A stretch of DNA of 64,000 nucleotides from an uncultured Flavobacteriaceae bacterium (GTDB lineage: Bacteria > Bacteroidota > Bacteroidia > Flavobacteriales > Flavobacteriaceae). The stretch is from assembly GCA_947500525.1 (NCBI GenBank), contig CANMSH010000003.1, positions 186,001-250,000 of the forward strand. The letters are read 5' to 3'. Positions 17,717-27,601 of this stretch are shown here, one piece after another (position 1 is the stretch's first letter; the number at the start of each line of letters is the position of its first letter). A model generated the notes under the pieces. The model worked only from the letters and a program-made list of their open reading frames with translations, was not told where the DNA came from and did no database searches. The translations under genes and the position numbers were made by a program.

Positions 17717-20449
17717 ATGAATCTCAATAAAAAATTTATTCTCTTACCTGCATTATTGCTCTTTTTTAATGCTTTTGCAAAGGATATATATGTTTCTAAA
17801 GACGGAGATGATTCTAATTCTGGTACCATAGATAATCCTTTTCTAACGATTACCAAGGCCGCAAGTGTTGCTGTGGCCGGAGATATTGTATATATCCGAA
17901 AAGGAACTTATGAGGAGACCTTGACCCCTTTAAACTCTGGAACAGCAGGCAACCCAATAATTTTTCAATCTTTTCCTGGAGAAAGAGTTATTATATCTGC
18001 CATGGAATCTTTATCTGGTTGGACACAAGAAAGCGGTGCAATTTATAAAACCACTATTCCTTTCTCCTCTTTAGGACAAGAGAACTTTGTTATGCATGGC
18101 GAAACTGCCTTAGATCTAGCAAGATGGCCAAATAAAACAGAAGCGGACCCTTTTGCATTAAACACTCTGAGAAATACTGGTGGTAGCGGTGGCAGTGTCA
18201 TTAATAGTGCTTATCTCACAGAAAGTTCAATACCGGGTATTGACTGGACTGGAGGTGCTTTATGGTTCTACGGAGATAGACCGGGGTCTGGATGGTTAGC
18301 CTGGAAAAGAACAATCACAAGTAGTTCTTCGGGCAGGGTTAACTTCAACTTTACGACAAGCAATGATTGGATTCGAACCTTTCACCCTCCTGTGGATAAA
18401 GGAGATTTCTTTTTAGAAGGCGTTAAAGGCGCTTTAGATTATCAAAACGAATGGTATTACGATGAATCGACTGATGAACTATTTGTTCAATTACCAAGCG
18501 GGAGCATTCCAAGTGATAATGCCGTTAAAATGAGAAGACGTTTGCTAACTATTAACCTTAAACATAAAAAACATATAGAGGTGAAAAATTTAGCGGTATT
18601 TGGTGGTATCATTAGTCTTGAAGATGACACCAGATGGACAACAAATTCTAATACAACAAACAATGTATTATATGGCATAACATCGCTATATGGGGCCCAT
18701 ACGCAAGGAGTAACCAATAATTTCAGCACTCAAATAGCGAGTGTTAAAATTGAAGGATCTAACAATAGAGTTGAAAAATGTGAGATTGCTTTTGGAGCTG
18801 CGGGTGGTTTAAATGTTCGCGGTAATAATCACCTAATTAAAGATAATTATATTCATGATTTTGATTATTTAGGTTCTTACGATGCACCAGTTGTCATTCG
18901 TGGTATAAACAATACGAAGGTCGAAAGAAATACCGTTTTTAATGGCGGACGCGATGCCATACAGTATAATGGAAATAGTAATGAAATCTCCTTTAATGAT
19001 GCTTCGAGAAGTAACTTGATAGCAGATGATTGTGCGTTGTTTTATAGCGTGGGTAGGCAACCAAATACCGAACTTCATCACAATTGGTTTCATGATTCAG
19101 CATCCAGTGGAGATAAATTTAAAGCAGCCGGAATTTATTTAGATACAAATCCTGAAGGCTTTACTGTACATCATAACGTAGTTTGGAATACAGAATGGAC
19201 AAATATTCAAATGAATTGGGATGCGAAAGATATCAATATCTACAATAATACCTTATGGAACGGTTCTGAAGTCATGGGAGCTTGGCATAAAGAAGGAACT
19301 TCTTTTAGCAACGTGAAAGTCTGGAACAATTTAGGTAGTGATGATAATTGGGAACCACAATCTGACAAACAGAACAATTTGGTAGTAAATGCTAGTGTGT
19401 TTGAAGATGAAGCTAACGGAAATTTTTATTTAAATAATGATTCAACTCCAATAGACCAAGGAAGAGAGATTTCAGGAATTACTGATGGATTCTTAGGCAG
19501 TAATCCTGATATTGGGGCTTATGAAAATGGAGGTGAAAACTGGACTCCTGGTATCTCTTGGACTCCAGAACTTGGTCCGGCAGGTTTAGGCTGCTATGGC
19601 TTACCTGGTGAAAATTGTCTTTTATTACCCGAAAATGATCAGGATAATGACGGAGTAGATGATAGCGTTGATCAGTGTCCAAATACGCCTGCTGGTTCCA
19701 CTGTAAACACCGTTGGATGCCAAGTATTCACATTGCCAGCAGATAACTTTACCATACTCACCTCCAGCGAAACTTGTTCTAGTAGTAATAACGGTTCTGT
19801 TCAGATCAATTCTAAAGAAAATGCACATACATTTATTGCGAAAATTGAAGGGACTTCTACTGAAAAAACATTTACTGAAAGCACCGTTTTTGATAATCTC
19901 AATGCTGGTGATTATACTATTTGTATAACTACCCCAACTGATGCTGAATACGAGCAATGTTTTACATTAACCATCACCGAACCAGAAGATTTGTCGGTTT
20001 TTACGAAAGTTGATAATGCCTCTAAAACAATGTCTTTAACGTTAAATGGAGGACATTTATATAGAATCAATCTCAATGGTTTCATCACGGTCACCGATCA
20101 AAACAGCATCACCTTGCAATTAAAAAAAGGAACGAATGATTTGACGGTCTCAACGGACAAAGACTGCCAAGGACAACATAAACAAGAAATTGTAATTTTT
20201 GATGAAATCACAATATTTCCAACGGTTGTTGAAGATGAATTTATTATTGGATTTCCGGAAAAGAAAGATCAAAAGGTTGTCTATCAAATACTATCTTCAA
20301 CAGGGCAAACTGTGATTCAAAAAAGTGTAGATCGAAAGAATCAACAATTAGCCATAGATGTAACCAACCTATCAACCGGAATTTACTTCGTTAATGTGAT
20401 GACTTCATCATCAAACGTTAATTTTAAATCTAAAATAATCAAGAAATGA
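17717..20449 (+). CDS. T9SS-secreted right-handed beta-helix protein, putative carbohydrate-active
   Basis: A 910-residue protein with a signal peptide (FNAFA). It opens with the DUF1565-like start of pectate-lyase-fold enzymes (IYVSKDGDDSNSGTIDNPF) and has parallel beta-helix repeats through about residue 600 (for example NTVFNGGRDAIQYNGNSNEI). After the helix come a thrombospondin-3-like calcium segment (DNDGVDDSVDQCP, about 640), a module with cysteines, and a C-terminal type IX secretion sorting domain (about 835-910, ending FKSKIIKK). It should be exported to the cell surface or medium. I cannot assign a CAZy family; beta-helix lyases and hydrolases are both possible. It overlaps the next start by 4 bp (ATGA). 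Confidence 0.8.
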   Translation: MNLNKKFILLPALLLFFNAFAKDIYVSKDGDDSNSGTIDNPFLTITKAASVAVAGDIVYIRKGTYEETLTPLNSGTAGNPIIFQSFPGERVIISAMESLSGWTQESGAIYKTTIPFSSLGQENFVMHGETALDLARWPNKTEADPFALNTLRNTGGSGGSVINSAYLTESSIPGIDWTGGALWFYGDRPGSGWLAWKRTITSSSSGRVNFNFTTSNDWIRTFHPPVDKGDFFLEGVKGALDYQNEWYYDESTDELFVQLPSGSIPSDNAVKMRRRLLTINLKHKKHIEVKNLAVFGGIISLEDDTRWTTNSNTTNNVLYGITSLYGAHTQGVTNNFSTQIASVKIEGSNNRVEKCEIAFGAAGGLNVRGNNHLIKDNYIHDFDYLGSYDAPVVIRGINNTKVERNTVFNGGRDAIQYNGNSNEISFNDASRSNLIADDCALFYSVGRQPNTELHHNWFHDSASSGDKFKAAGIYLDTNPEGFTVHHNVVWNTEWTNIQMNWDAKDINIYNNTLWNGSEVMGAWHKEGTSFSNVKVWNNLGSDDNWEPQSDKQNNLVVNASVFEDEANGNFYLNNDSTPIDQGREISGITDGFLGSNPDIGAYENGGENWTPGISWTPELGPAGLGCYGLPGENCLLLPENDQDNDGVDDSVDQCPNTPAGSTVNTVGCQVFTLPADNFTILTSSETCSSSNNGSVQINSKENAHTFIAKIEGTSTEKTFTESTVFDNLNAGDYTICITTPTDAEYEQCFTLTITEPEDLSVFTKVDNASKTMSLTLNGGHLYRINLNGFITVTDQNSITLQLKKGTNDLTVSTDKDCQGQHKQEIVIFDEITIFPTVVEDEFIIGFPEKKDQKVVYQILSSTGQTVIQKSVDRKNQQLAIDVTNLSTGIYFVNVMTSSSNVNFKSKIIKK

Positions 20450-21156
20450 TAAACTATACTAAATTTATGAAGCGTTGTTTATGTTTAGTTCTACTTTTTC
20501 AACTTTTTGCATGTGGAGGCTCAGGTGAAAGCGGCGGCGGTGAAGAAACCGTAGTAAACCCAAAAGCTGCATCTCTAATTTTCCCTTTAGAAAATTCTGA
20601 ATGTAATGAAGGCACTATTATTTCGGACACACAAAGCAAGGTTCTTTTTGAATGGAATCAAGCTGAAGATACCGATAGTTACACCTTGGTAATCAAAAAT
20701 CTTTTAGATAATACAACGAGGAATATAAATACAAATGCGACCTCTAAAGAGGAAAATATTTTAAGAGGTGTTCCTTATTCATGGCATGTTATTTCAAAAG
20801 CAATTGGCAACTCGAATACTGCTAACAGCTCAACCTGGAAATTTTATAATGCAGGTGCCGCCGTAGAAAATTATGCTCCTTTTCCCGCTGAGCTTGTAAG
20901 TCCGACCATGGGTGGACTAGCAACAACATCAACTTCATTAAAATGGAATGGTAGTGATGTTGATAATGATATTGAATCTTATGACGTATATTTAGATCAA
21001 GCGAATCCGCCAACCGTATTACATGGTAATACAACAAGTTCTAGTATGAATGGACTTTCTTTGGATGCCAATACTGTTTATTATTGGCGTATTATTTCTA
21101 AAGATTCACATGGCAATAGTTCTCAATCTCCTGTGTTTGAATTTAGAACACAATAA
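20446..21156 (+). CDS. Lipoprotein with two fibronectin-III-like domains
   Basis: A 236-residue lipoprotein (lipobox about C23, QLFAC) with a short Gly/Ser linker. Two FN3/Ig-like domains follow, at about residues 40-130 (FEWNQAEDTDSYTLVIKN ... YSWHVISKA) and 145-235 (LKWNGSDVDNDIESYDVYLD ... YYWRIISKD). No enzymatic motif is present. The start codon lies inside the stop region of the beta-helix gene (ATGA overlap), implying translational coupling; an internal ATG at 20467 is an alternative start. A surface-binding or scaffold role alongside the beta-helix protein is the simplest guess. Not recognised as a named family. Confidence 0.8.
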   Translation: MINYTKFMKRCLCLVLLFQLFACGGSGESGGGEETVVNPKAASLIFPLENSECNEGTIISDTQSKVLFEWNQAEDTDSYTLVIKNLLDNTTRNINTNATSKEENILRGVPYSWHVISKAIGNSNTANSSTWKFYNAGAAVENYAPFPAELVSPTMGGLATTSTSLKWNGSDVDNDIESYDVYLDQANPPTVLHGNTTSSSMNGLSLDANTVYYWRIISKDSHGNSSQSPVFEFRTQ

Positions 21157-21215
21157 TATCAATTGGCGTGGATGTGAGTGGGAGAATTTTGGATGCTATC
21201 GCCTAAAATAAATAG

Positions 21216-21236
21216 AAAACCAAAAAAATCGGTTTT
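21216..21236 (+). terminator. Possible weak hairpin after the FN3-like lipoprotein
   Basis: AAAACC and GGTTTT arms are separated by nine bases. The following TATAACTG lacks a good T-run, so termination would be weak at best. Confidence 0.3.
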
Positions 21237-21281
21237 ATAACTGTATAATTATTTAATTTTATCATTATCAATTTTATAAAT

Positions 21282-22811
21282 GTGAATATCCTAAAAAAAA
21301 GAAATACCTTAAGTCTACTATTTTTATTGGTAAATATTTTTTTTAACTATTCTCAAGAAAGACCAAATGTAGTCGTAGTTTTGGCCGATGACATTGGCGT
21401 TGGAGATATCTCTCAATATCGTAGGTTACACACAGACAAAATTGTTGTCACTACCCCCACTATCGATAAATTAGCACAACAAGGTATTATGTTTACTGAT
21501 GCTCATTCTCCAGCAGCTTTATGTGCTCCATCTAGATATGCAATTATGACAGGAAATCATTGTTACAGAAGTGATTATCCAAGAGGAGTTTGGGGAGCTT
21601 ATGAAAAATCACCGATCAAATCAGATCAATTAACATTAGGTAAATTAATGCAAAATGCGGGGTATGAAACAGCATTTTTTGGCAAATGGCATTTAGGTGG
21701 AGATTTTCACAAAAAAAATGATACTACAAGCATTTATAGAGGCCCAAGACATAAACCTGAATTGGATGTAGATATTACTAAAATTGTTAATGGAGGTCCT
21801 CAATCTAATGGCTTTGATTATAGTTTTACGTATCCGTCTGGCATTCAAGATGTGCCGTATGCAGTTTATGAAAACGGTCGTATAATGCAATTGAACAAAA
21901 AATCTAAAATCACATTCATTACCCAAGGCAAAATGGATAAAATAAACGTGAAATTAGACAAGATGGAAGGGCTTGGAGATTCATATTGGGATCCTCATGA
22001 CATGGGGCCTCTGCTGGCACACAAGGCTATAAATTATATCAAGAATCATAAAACCAACAAACCTTTTTTCATGTATTATAGCACGCAAGCAGTGCATTTA
22101 CCACATACACCTCCAAAAAAGCTAAACGGTAAAAAAATAGCCAACACTACCCCAACGAAGCATTTAGATATGGTTAAAGAACTAGATGTACAAATGGAAA
22201 TGTTGGTTAAAATCCTTAAAGAAAAAGGTATTTACAATAATACGCTTGTTATAATTACATCTGATAATGGCGGATTAGCCCGAAAGGAAACGTTAAGCGC
22301 TGGCCATAATTCAAATGACATTTATCGAGGAGGAAAAAATCAACCATACGAAGGAGGTCATAGAGTTCCATTTATTGCGCATTGGCCTGATCGAATTCAG
22401 CCAGGTCAAATATCCAAAACTCCTGTATTAGGCCTAGACATTATGGCTACTTTGGCAGCTCTTACGCATCAAAATATTGGAGAAAATCAAGCGATGGATT
22501 CTTCCAATTTATTGCCTATATTTTTAGATAAAGACACTATAAAACCACATCCGTTTTTAATTACGCAATCAGGAACAGGAAAAGAAATTATGATCACCGA
22601 AGATGGCTGGAAGTTGATAGTCAAAATTGATAAAGAAGACTCCTTTATGGAAAATCAAAAGCTTATCGCTCTTTTTAATTTAAATGAGAACCCTTCAGAA
22701 ATTGAGGAACAAAACTTCATAAATGATCCAACTTACCAGAATAAGGTGAATTACTTATTAAATACTTATACCAAAATTAGGCGAAGTAAAGAAAGTACAG
22801 GAATTAAATAA
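21282..22811 (+). CDS. S1-family sulfatase (CAPSR), GTG start
   Basis: A 509-residue secreted sulfatase. The only start that keeps the signal peptide (LLFLLVNIFFNYSQ) is GTG at 21282; an out-of-frame ATG overlaps it and meets a stop at once. The formylglycine motif CAPSR is at 81-85, the metal-binding LADD at about 34-37, GKWHLGG in the middle, and ITSDNGG later. No lipobox is visible, so it is probably soluble in the periplasm. A distinctive insert is the ThrIDKL region after a basic RRLHTDK segment. It lies 10 bp before the lactonase gene. Substrate position and subfamily are unknown; its divergence from the 16169 sulfatase suggests a different sulfate ester. Confidence 0.92.
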   Translation: MNILKKRNTLSLLFLLVNIFFNYSQERPNVVVVLADDIGVGDISQYRRLHTDKIVVTTPTIDKLAQQGIMFTDAHSPAALCAPSRYAIMTGNHCYRSDYPRGVWGAYEKSPIKSDQLTLGKLMQNAGYETAFFGKWHLGGDFHKKNDTTSIYRGPRHKPELDVDITKIVNGGPQSNGFDYSFTYPSGIQDVPYAVYENGRIMQLNKKSKITFITQGKMDKINVKLDKMEGLGDSYWDPHDMGPLLAHKAINYIKNHKTNKPFFMYYSTQAVHLPHTPPKKLNGKKIANTTPTKHLDMVKELDVQMEMLVKILKEKGIYNNTLVIITSDNGGLARKETLSAGHNSNDIYRGGKNQPYEGGHRVPFIAHWPDRIQPGQISKTPVLGLDIMATLAALTHQNIGENQAMDSSNLLPIFLDKDTIKPHPFLITQSGTGKEIMITEDGWKLIVKIDKEDSFMENQKLIALFNLNENPSEIEEQNFINDPTYQNKVNYLLNTYTKIRRSKESTGIK

Positions 22812-22821
22812 AATTGTAGTT

Positions 22822-23856
22822 ATGTCAATTATTTTCATAGGAAGTTATACCGAAATGTTAGCACCAAATTTCGGGGGGCATGGAGAAGGGATTTCTACAT
22901 TAAAATTTAATGACATTACAGGTGAATTACACGTAATAAATACCACTTCTACAACCAATCCTGGGTATCTCGCATTAAGTGAAAATGGTCATTTTCTATA
23001 TGCAGTTAAAGAGGTCGTTTTAGAAAAAATGCCAATGATAAAAGCATATCGCGTGCATGCAGATCATACTTTAGAATTGATAAATGAGCAACCAATCCAT
23101 GGAGGTTTACCTTGTCATATAGCTTATCATAACGCTGCTGTTTTTGTTACATGTTATGAAACAGGAAATCTCTTCAAGTTCCCATTAGATACTACTGGAA
23201 AACTATTACCATTTTCTCATCAGTACAAACATACGGGTTCAAGTATTAACGCGCAGCGACAAGAAGCGCCACATCCTCACCAAATAACTATACATGACGA
23301 TAAGCATGCTTATGTTCCGGATTTGGGTATTGATAAAATTAAAGTATACGATCTAATAGAAGATGATCTGAAACCGAATGCATCGCTAGACATCGATATT
23401 CCAGCAGGATCTGGACCAAGACATATTGTGTTTAAGAAAAATACAGGGTATCTCATAAATGAACTATCCGGTACTATTTCAATTTTAAAGAAAGAAAATC
23501 AAGGCTTTTCATTTAGTAAAGATGTAAAATCATTACCAAATGCTTTTACAGATCTCCCCAGTGCCTCGGCCATTAGAGTTCATCCGAACCTACCTCTACT
23601 TTATGCTGCTAATAGAACGTTAGATGCCATTACCATTTTTACTATTGTGGATGACGATTTAAAACTCTTAGGTTATGAATTTACCAAGGGAAAAACCTTA
23701 AGAGAGTTTAACATTTCTCCAGATGGAAAGTGGCTCATTGTCTGTTTACAAGATTCAGATGAAATCATAGTGTATCACATCCAACCAGATGGGAGCTTAT
23801 TAGAAAAACATAGAACAACAGAAGTTGCTTCACCAGTTTGTCTTGTTTTTAATTAA
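22822..23856 (+). CDS. Cytoplasmic lactonase-family beta-propeller (6-phosphogluconolactonase-like)
   Basis: A 344-residue protein without a signal peptide, with seven-bladed propeller repeats of the lactonase family (PF10282-like): FIGSYTEM, HLYAVKE-type blades, HPHQI, VPDLGIDKIKVY, GSGPRHIVF, YAANRT and FNISPDGKWLIV. Family members hydrolyse 6-phosphogluconolactone or related aldonolactones in the cytoplasm. In this locus it could open the lactone formed when a dehydrogenase oxidises the released sugar (for example L-galactono-lactone); this is inference. It follows the sulfatase by 10 bp and ends tail to tail with the GH2 gene, overlapping it by 8 bp within a palindrome. Confidence 0.85.
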   Translation: MSIIFIGSYTEMLAPNFGGHGEGISTLKFNDITGELHVINTTSTTNPGYLALSENGHFLYAVKEVVLEKMPMIKAYRVHADHTLELINEQPIHGGLPCHIAYHNAAVFVTCYETGNLFKFPLDTTGKLLPFSHQYKHTGSSINAQRQEAPHPHQITIHDDKHAYVPDLGIDKIKVYDLIEDDLKPNASLDIDIPAGSGPRHIVFKKNTGYLINELSGTISILKKENQGFSFSKDVKSLPNAFTDLPSASAIRVHPNLPLLYAANRTLDAITIFTIVDDDLKLLGYEFTKGKTLREFNISPDGKWLIVCLQDSDEIIVYHIQPDGSLLEKHRTTEVASPVCLVFN

Positions 23857-23860
23857 AAAC
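23845..23860. other. 16-bp perfect palindrome spanning both convergent stop codons
   Basis: GTTTTTAATTAAAAAC reads the same on both strands and contains the TAA stops of the lactonase (+) and the GH2 gene (-). Both proteins end in VFN because of it. The T/A tracts might contribute to termination in either direction. Confidence 0.7.
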
Positions 23861-26386
23861 TACTGTAACAGTTTCACTGGTGATTCCTTCACAACTCGCT
23901 TTTACTTTTACCTCCGCTTTGTTGAGATTAGCCTGTAGTATCATCAAAGCCTTCCCATTATAAGTAACCAAACTATTACTTTGATGGTCCTGAACATTTA
24001 ATGTAGCTCCATTATCAACACCTAACAATTTGGCATCTCCATCGATATGAAAGGTGATTTTTTTATCTTGATGTTTTATTGGGTTTCCATGTACATCAGC
24101 TAATTGTACAGTAAAGTGTGCCACATCATATCCATTAGATTTAAGCTCATTTTTATCTACGTTCAATAGTATTTTTTTAAACTCTGAACTGGTTCGTACA
24201 GATTTTTCGACAGTTGGATTTTCAATAGATCTAGCGGTAAGTATACCTTCACTGTAAGGCACAATCCACTTCATGATATGATCTTTTTGATTTTCAAGCT
24301 TTCGAATACCTAAAGATCTGTCATTCAGAAATAGCTCGACCTCAGGTTGATTCGAATATACTTCTACAACTATTGGCTCTTGGTTGTTATAATTCCAATG
24401 TTCATGAACATCTTGCCATCCCCACTTTTGATGTGCAGCCCATCCCTTTTCACGTTCAACGATTTGCCCTGATTTTTCATCCAATTTATATGGTGCTTTA
24501 TCGAGGCGCTGTGTAGTGACATATACGTGCGGTTCATCTGACCAAAGTGTCTTAAACATATGATACGATGGCTTTTCAAATCCGGCAAAATCTAACAATC
24601 CACTCCCGCTACCCTTTTTAGGCCATTTTCTAGATTCTCCCATGTAATTAATACCTGTCCATAAAAAGATACCAGATATAAAATCTTTCTCCACTACAGG
24701 CTTCCATTCATGATATCGAGCCCAATTTTCAGTGCCTAAGAACACTTTTTCAGGATAGTTTTTATGAACGTAATCATATAAGACGCCACGATAACTTAAC
24801 CCAACAATATCTAATGCCTCTGCATATCCCGAAAAATTACTTACTGAGGGTATTACCAAATTTGCGGTTACTGGTCGACTTGTGTCTATCTCTTTTACCC
24901 AATTTGCCAATTTTTTAGAAGTTGCCGCTAAATCATATGCTCCTTTATCCGCAGTATCAAAATTCCTTTTTATCTCCTCTATTGAAAAGGGTGGTTCATC
25001 CCAATAGTAATTCACATCACCAACTTTATTTTCACCCCAATATCCTGTGGCTTTTTCATAGCCAGGATAGGTCCATTCAATTTCATTTCCAATGCTCCAC
25101 ATAATAATTGATGGATGATTACGATCTCGCAGTACCATATTCTTCAAATCCCGTTCAGACCATTCTGTAAAATATTCAGTATACCCTTTGGTTAACGGAC
25201 TCGCTTCTTTTTCACTATAATTGTGTCTTTTATCTTTAGGGTTATTCCACTCATCAAAAGCTTCCTCTTGCACTAAAAATCCCATCTTATCACATAAATT
25301 CAAGAATTCTTCAGAGGCTGGATTATGCGCCGTTCGTATAGCATTACAACCTGCATCTTTCAAAGATTTTAATCTTCGTTCCCATACGCCTATTGGTACG
25401 GCCGAACCAACTAAACCACCGTCATGATGTAAGCAAACACCTTTTATTAATGTATTTTTTCCATTCAAGAGAAACCCTTCGTCTTTATCAAAAGAAAAAC
25501 TACGAACTCCGAATGGCGTTTCATAAGAATCTACAATACTATTGTCAACGATCACTTCTGAAACTGCTGTATATAAATGAGGGTTTTCAATATCCCAAAG
25601 CTTGGGTTTCTCAATGCGTATTTCCTGTGCTATATCATTCGACACTTTTGATTGTAATTCTACAACAGTCTTTTTATTTGCTACTTCTTTAGCATCATAA
25701 AGTATTCGCGTATTTAAGGTTACAGACTTTAAGTATGCTGAATTGTTGGCTACCTTCGTTTGAACTGACACTATTGCCTCGATTTCATTTATGACTGGCG
25801 TCGAAACAAAAACTTCCCATTGAGGGATATGGATTTTATTCGCGGTTACAAGTTTTACATTTCTGTAAATTCCTGATCCGGGATACCAGCGACTATCTAT
25901 ATAGGCGGAGCGATCAACTTTAACTGCGATGGTATTTTTCTCTCCACATTTTATATGCTTTGTTAAATCATATTTAAAAGGTACATATCCATATGGGCGT
26001 TTACTTAAATATGTTCCGTTAATCCATACCTCAGAATTAGAATATACTCCATCAAATTCTATCCACACAATTTTATCGCAAGAATCTTCTGACACATTAA
26101 AATGCTTTCTATACCATCCAATTCCTCCAGGTAAAAATGCCGTCGCCCCAGCATTTTTTTCGTCATAAGAATGTGCTATACTCCAATCATGCGGTAAGCG
26201 AATATCTCTCCAAGAATCATCGATAAAATCTTCTGATTTGGCATCTTCAATATCTCCCAAATGAAACTTCCAATCAAAATTAAAATCTTCTGTAATCCTA
26301 GAATTATCCTTTTTTTTGGAAGTACAATTCAAAAAAAACAATGCGATGATGATTAAAAATAATTTTGATTTATTGTTCTTGATCAT
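23849..26386 (-). CDS. GH2 beta-galactosidase-type lipoprotein
   Basis: An 845-residue lipoprotein (lipobox about C21, FFLNC). Order of domains: GH2 sugar-binding jelly roll (about 35-180, DFNFDWKFHLG ... SRWYPGSGIYR), Ig-like sandwich (185-295), TIM barrel (300-610) with acid/base E435 in MWSIGNEIEW and a likely nucleophile in FLGTENW, then DUF4982/Ig-like C-terminal domains. GH2 covers beta-galactosidases, glucuronidases and mannosidases; in agarocolloid PULs they release beta-D-galactose from oligomer ends. Closely related to the GH2 at 29772, which shares the unusual TEN/SEN nucleophile region. It is the last gene of the - strand cluster that begins at 36173. Confidence 0.93.
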   Translation of the reverse strand: MIKNNKSKLFLIIIALFFLNCTSKKKDNSRITEDFNFDWKFHLGDIEDAKSEDFIDDSWRDIRLPHDWSIAHSYDEKNAGATAFLPGGIGWYRKHFNVSEDSCDKIVWIEFDGVYSNSEVWINGTYLSKRPYGYVPFKYDLTKHIKCGEKNTIAVKVDRSAYIDSRWYPGSGIYRNVKLVTANKIHIPQWEVFVSTPVINEIEAIVSVQTKVANNSAYLKSVTLNTRILYDAKEVANKKTVVELQSKVSNDIAQEIRIEKPKLWDIENPHLYTAVSEVIVDNSIVDSYETPFGVRSFSFDKDEGFLLNGKNTLIKGVCLHHDGGLVGSAVPIGVWERRLKSLKDAGCNAIRTAHNPASEEFLNLCDKMGFLVQEEAFDEWNNPKDKRHNYSEKEASPLTKGYTEYFTEWSERDLKNMVLRDRNHPSIIMWSIGNEIEWTYPGYEKATGYWGENKVGDVNYYWDEPPFSIEEIKRNFDTADKGAYDLAATSKKLANWVKEIDTSRPVTANLVIPSVSNFSGYAEALDIVGLSYRGVLYDYVHKNYPEKVFLGTENWARYHEWKPVVEKDFISGIFLWTGINYMGESRKWPKKGSGSGLLDFAGFEKPSYHMFKTLWSDEPHVYVTTQRLDKAPYKLDEKSGQIVEREKGWAAHQKWGWQDVHEHWNYNNQEPIVVEVYSNQPEVELFLNDRSLGIRKLENQKDHIMKWIVPYSEGILTARSIENPTVEKSVRTSSEFKKILLNVDKNELKSNGYDVAHFTVQLADVHGNPIKHQDKKITFHIDGDAKLLGVDNGATLNVQDHQSNSLVTYNGKALMILQANLNKAEVKVKASCEGITSETVTVVFN

Positions 26387-26414
26387 TTCTTAATTTTTTC
26401 AACTATTTTACAAT

Positions 26415-27590
26415 TTACAAAGCAAAATTTCTCAACTCTATTCCTAATAATTCTTTGGAAATTTCATTGAGTAAATTTTCCTTTCCAGAAAAATGATAGA
26501 CTCTATGATAATGCCCGATATACCTCTTTGGCAACAATTCTACCATGGCTGAAGTCGACTCTAATTCGAAAAAACTAGATGTAGTACTATTCGAATAGTC
26601 CATTTTACCATCATTATAAATAGGAATTACTTCTCCCTCATACGGATTCTCTTGTTCCGAAACCTCCGAGTTTGAATACAAATCTTCGTTCACTTTTCTA
26701 TATTGAACAATAGTCAATCTATTATTGTCTTTAGAATAACAGCCATAGATTTCTGGAGCAATGTCATTAGGGATTCCTATCTTACTTCGATATTTTCCAT
26801 CTACTTTAAACAGTAGTGTATTGTTTTTTAGGCGCAATCTGCTATCATCTAGCGGTCCTAGATATTTTCGCACTTGATCTAATGACGCATTTTCTTTCAA
26901 TGGTATTGCTACAACCGATTCATCTGATCCTTCAAACATGCCAGCGCTCCAAATTGATACCAAACCATGCTCCTTTTTCCATTGTTCTTTACCAATATTT
27001 CTAATACTGTGTAAACTTTCATACGCAACATAATCAAGGCTTTCATCAAAAGTGATGTTTAGGTCCTCTTCTATGAATTGTTTCTCTAAAAGGGTTATTT
27101 TTCTTAATACTTTAAAATTAAACTTTGTTCCTATGAAGTTCACCAGTTCTATTTCTTTAGACATTAAGACTCTTTTACCAATAAACTGAGTTAGTTTATA
27201 AGGTTCAGAACTTAAACTTGCTGGTACCTTCCAATTTTTTTCATCTAATGGTTTTACTTGCTGAAAATAAAAGGAAAATTGACTGCCTAAAGGTCCAAAC
27301 CATACCCTATCTTCACCTCCTATATTTTCAAAATCTAGACGATCTTCTTGAATCGCATCTTTATTTAACCAACCATTACTTTTACCGTTTAGTCCTCCAT
27401 ACGTAGATGTCAATATTTTACCTTGAATTTCTGGTGCAATAGCGATTCTACCTTTACCATTATCAGAAATGAGTTCTATAACCTTCGTTTGTTTTGCTAT
27501 GGGTTGAATACTTTGACCGTATGTTTCTTTTTTTGACGTATTGCAACTACAAAGTACTAGTGAAAAAATAAACAATCTTAAAAATTTCAT
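26415..27590 (-). CDS. DUF6786-like lipoprotein of unknown function
   Basis: A 391-residue lipoprotein (lipobox at C14 or C16, LVLCSC). The mature part is all-beta in appearance and resembles the galactose-mutarotase-like superfold: IAIAPEIQGKILTSTYGG, WFGPLGSQFSFYFQQ, and a C-terminal VELLPKRYIGHYHRVYHF. From memory this fits DUF6786, a family without assigned function; that match needs a profile search. It lies 28 bp upstream (in transcription) of the GH2 at 23849 and 11 bp after the SGNH hydrolase, so it belongs to the same operon. A sugar epimerase or binding role is conceivable but not supported by identified catalytic residues. Confidence 0.75.
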   Translation of the reverse strand: MKFLRLFIFSLVLCSCNTSKKETYGQSIQPIAKQTKVIELISDNGKGRIAIAPEIQGKILTSTYGGLNGKSNGWLNKDAIQEDRLDFENIGGEDRVWFGPLGSQFSFYFQQVKPLDEKNWKVPASLSSEPYKLTQFIGKRVLMSKEIELVNFIGTKFNFKVLRKITLLEKQFIEEDLNITFDESLDYVAYESLHSIRNIGKEQWKKEHGLVSIWSAGMFEGSDESVVAIPLKENASLDQVRKYLGPLDDSRLRLKNNTLLFKVDGKYRSKIGIPNDIAPEIYGCYSKDNNRLTIVQYRKVNEDLYSNSEVSEQENPYEGEVIPIYNDGKMDYSNSTTSSFFELESTSAMVELLPKRYIGHYHRVYHFSGKENLLNEISKELLGIELRNFAL

Positions 27591-27601
27591 TATATCCTAA
27601 A

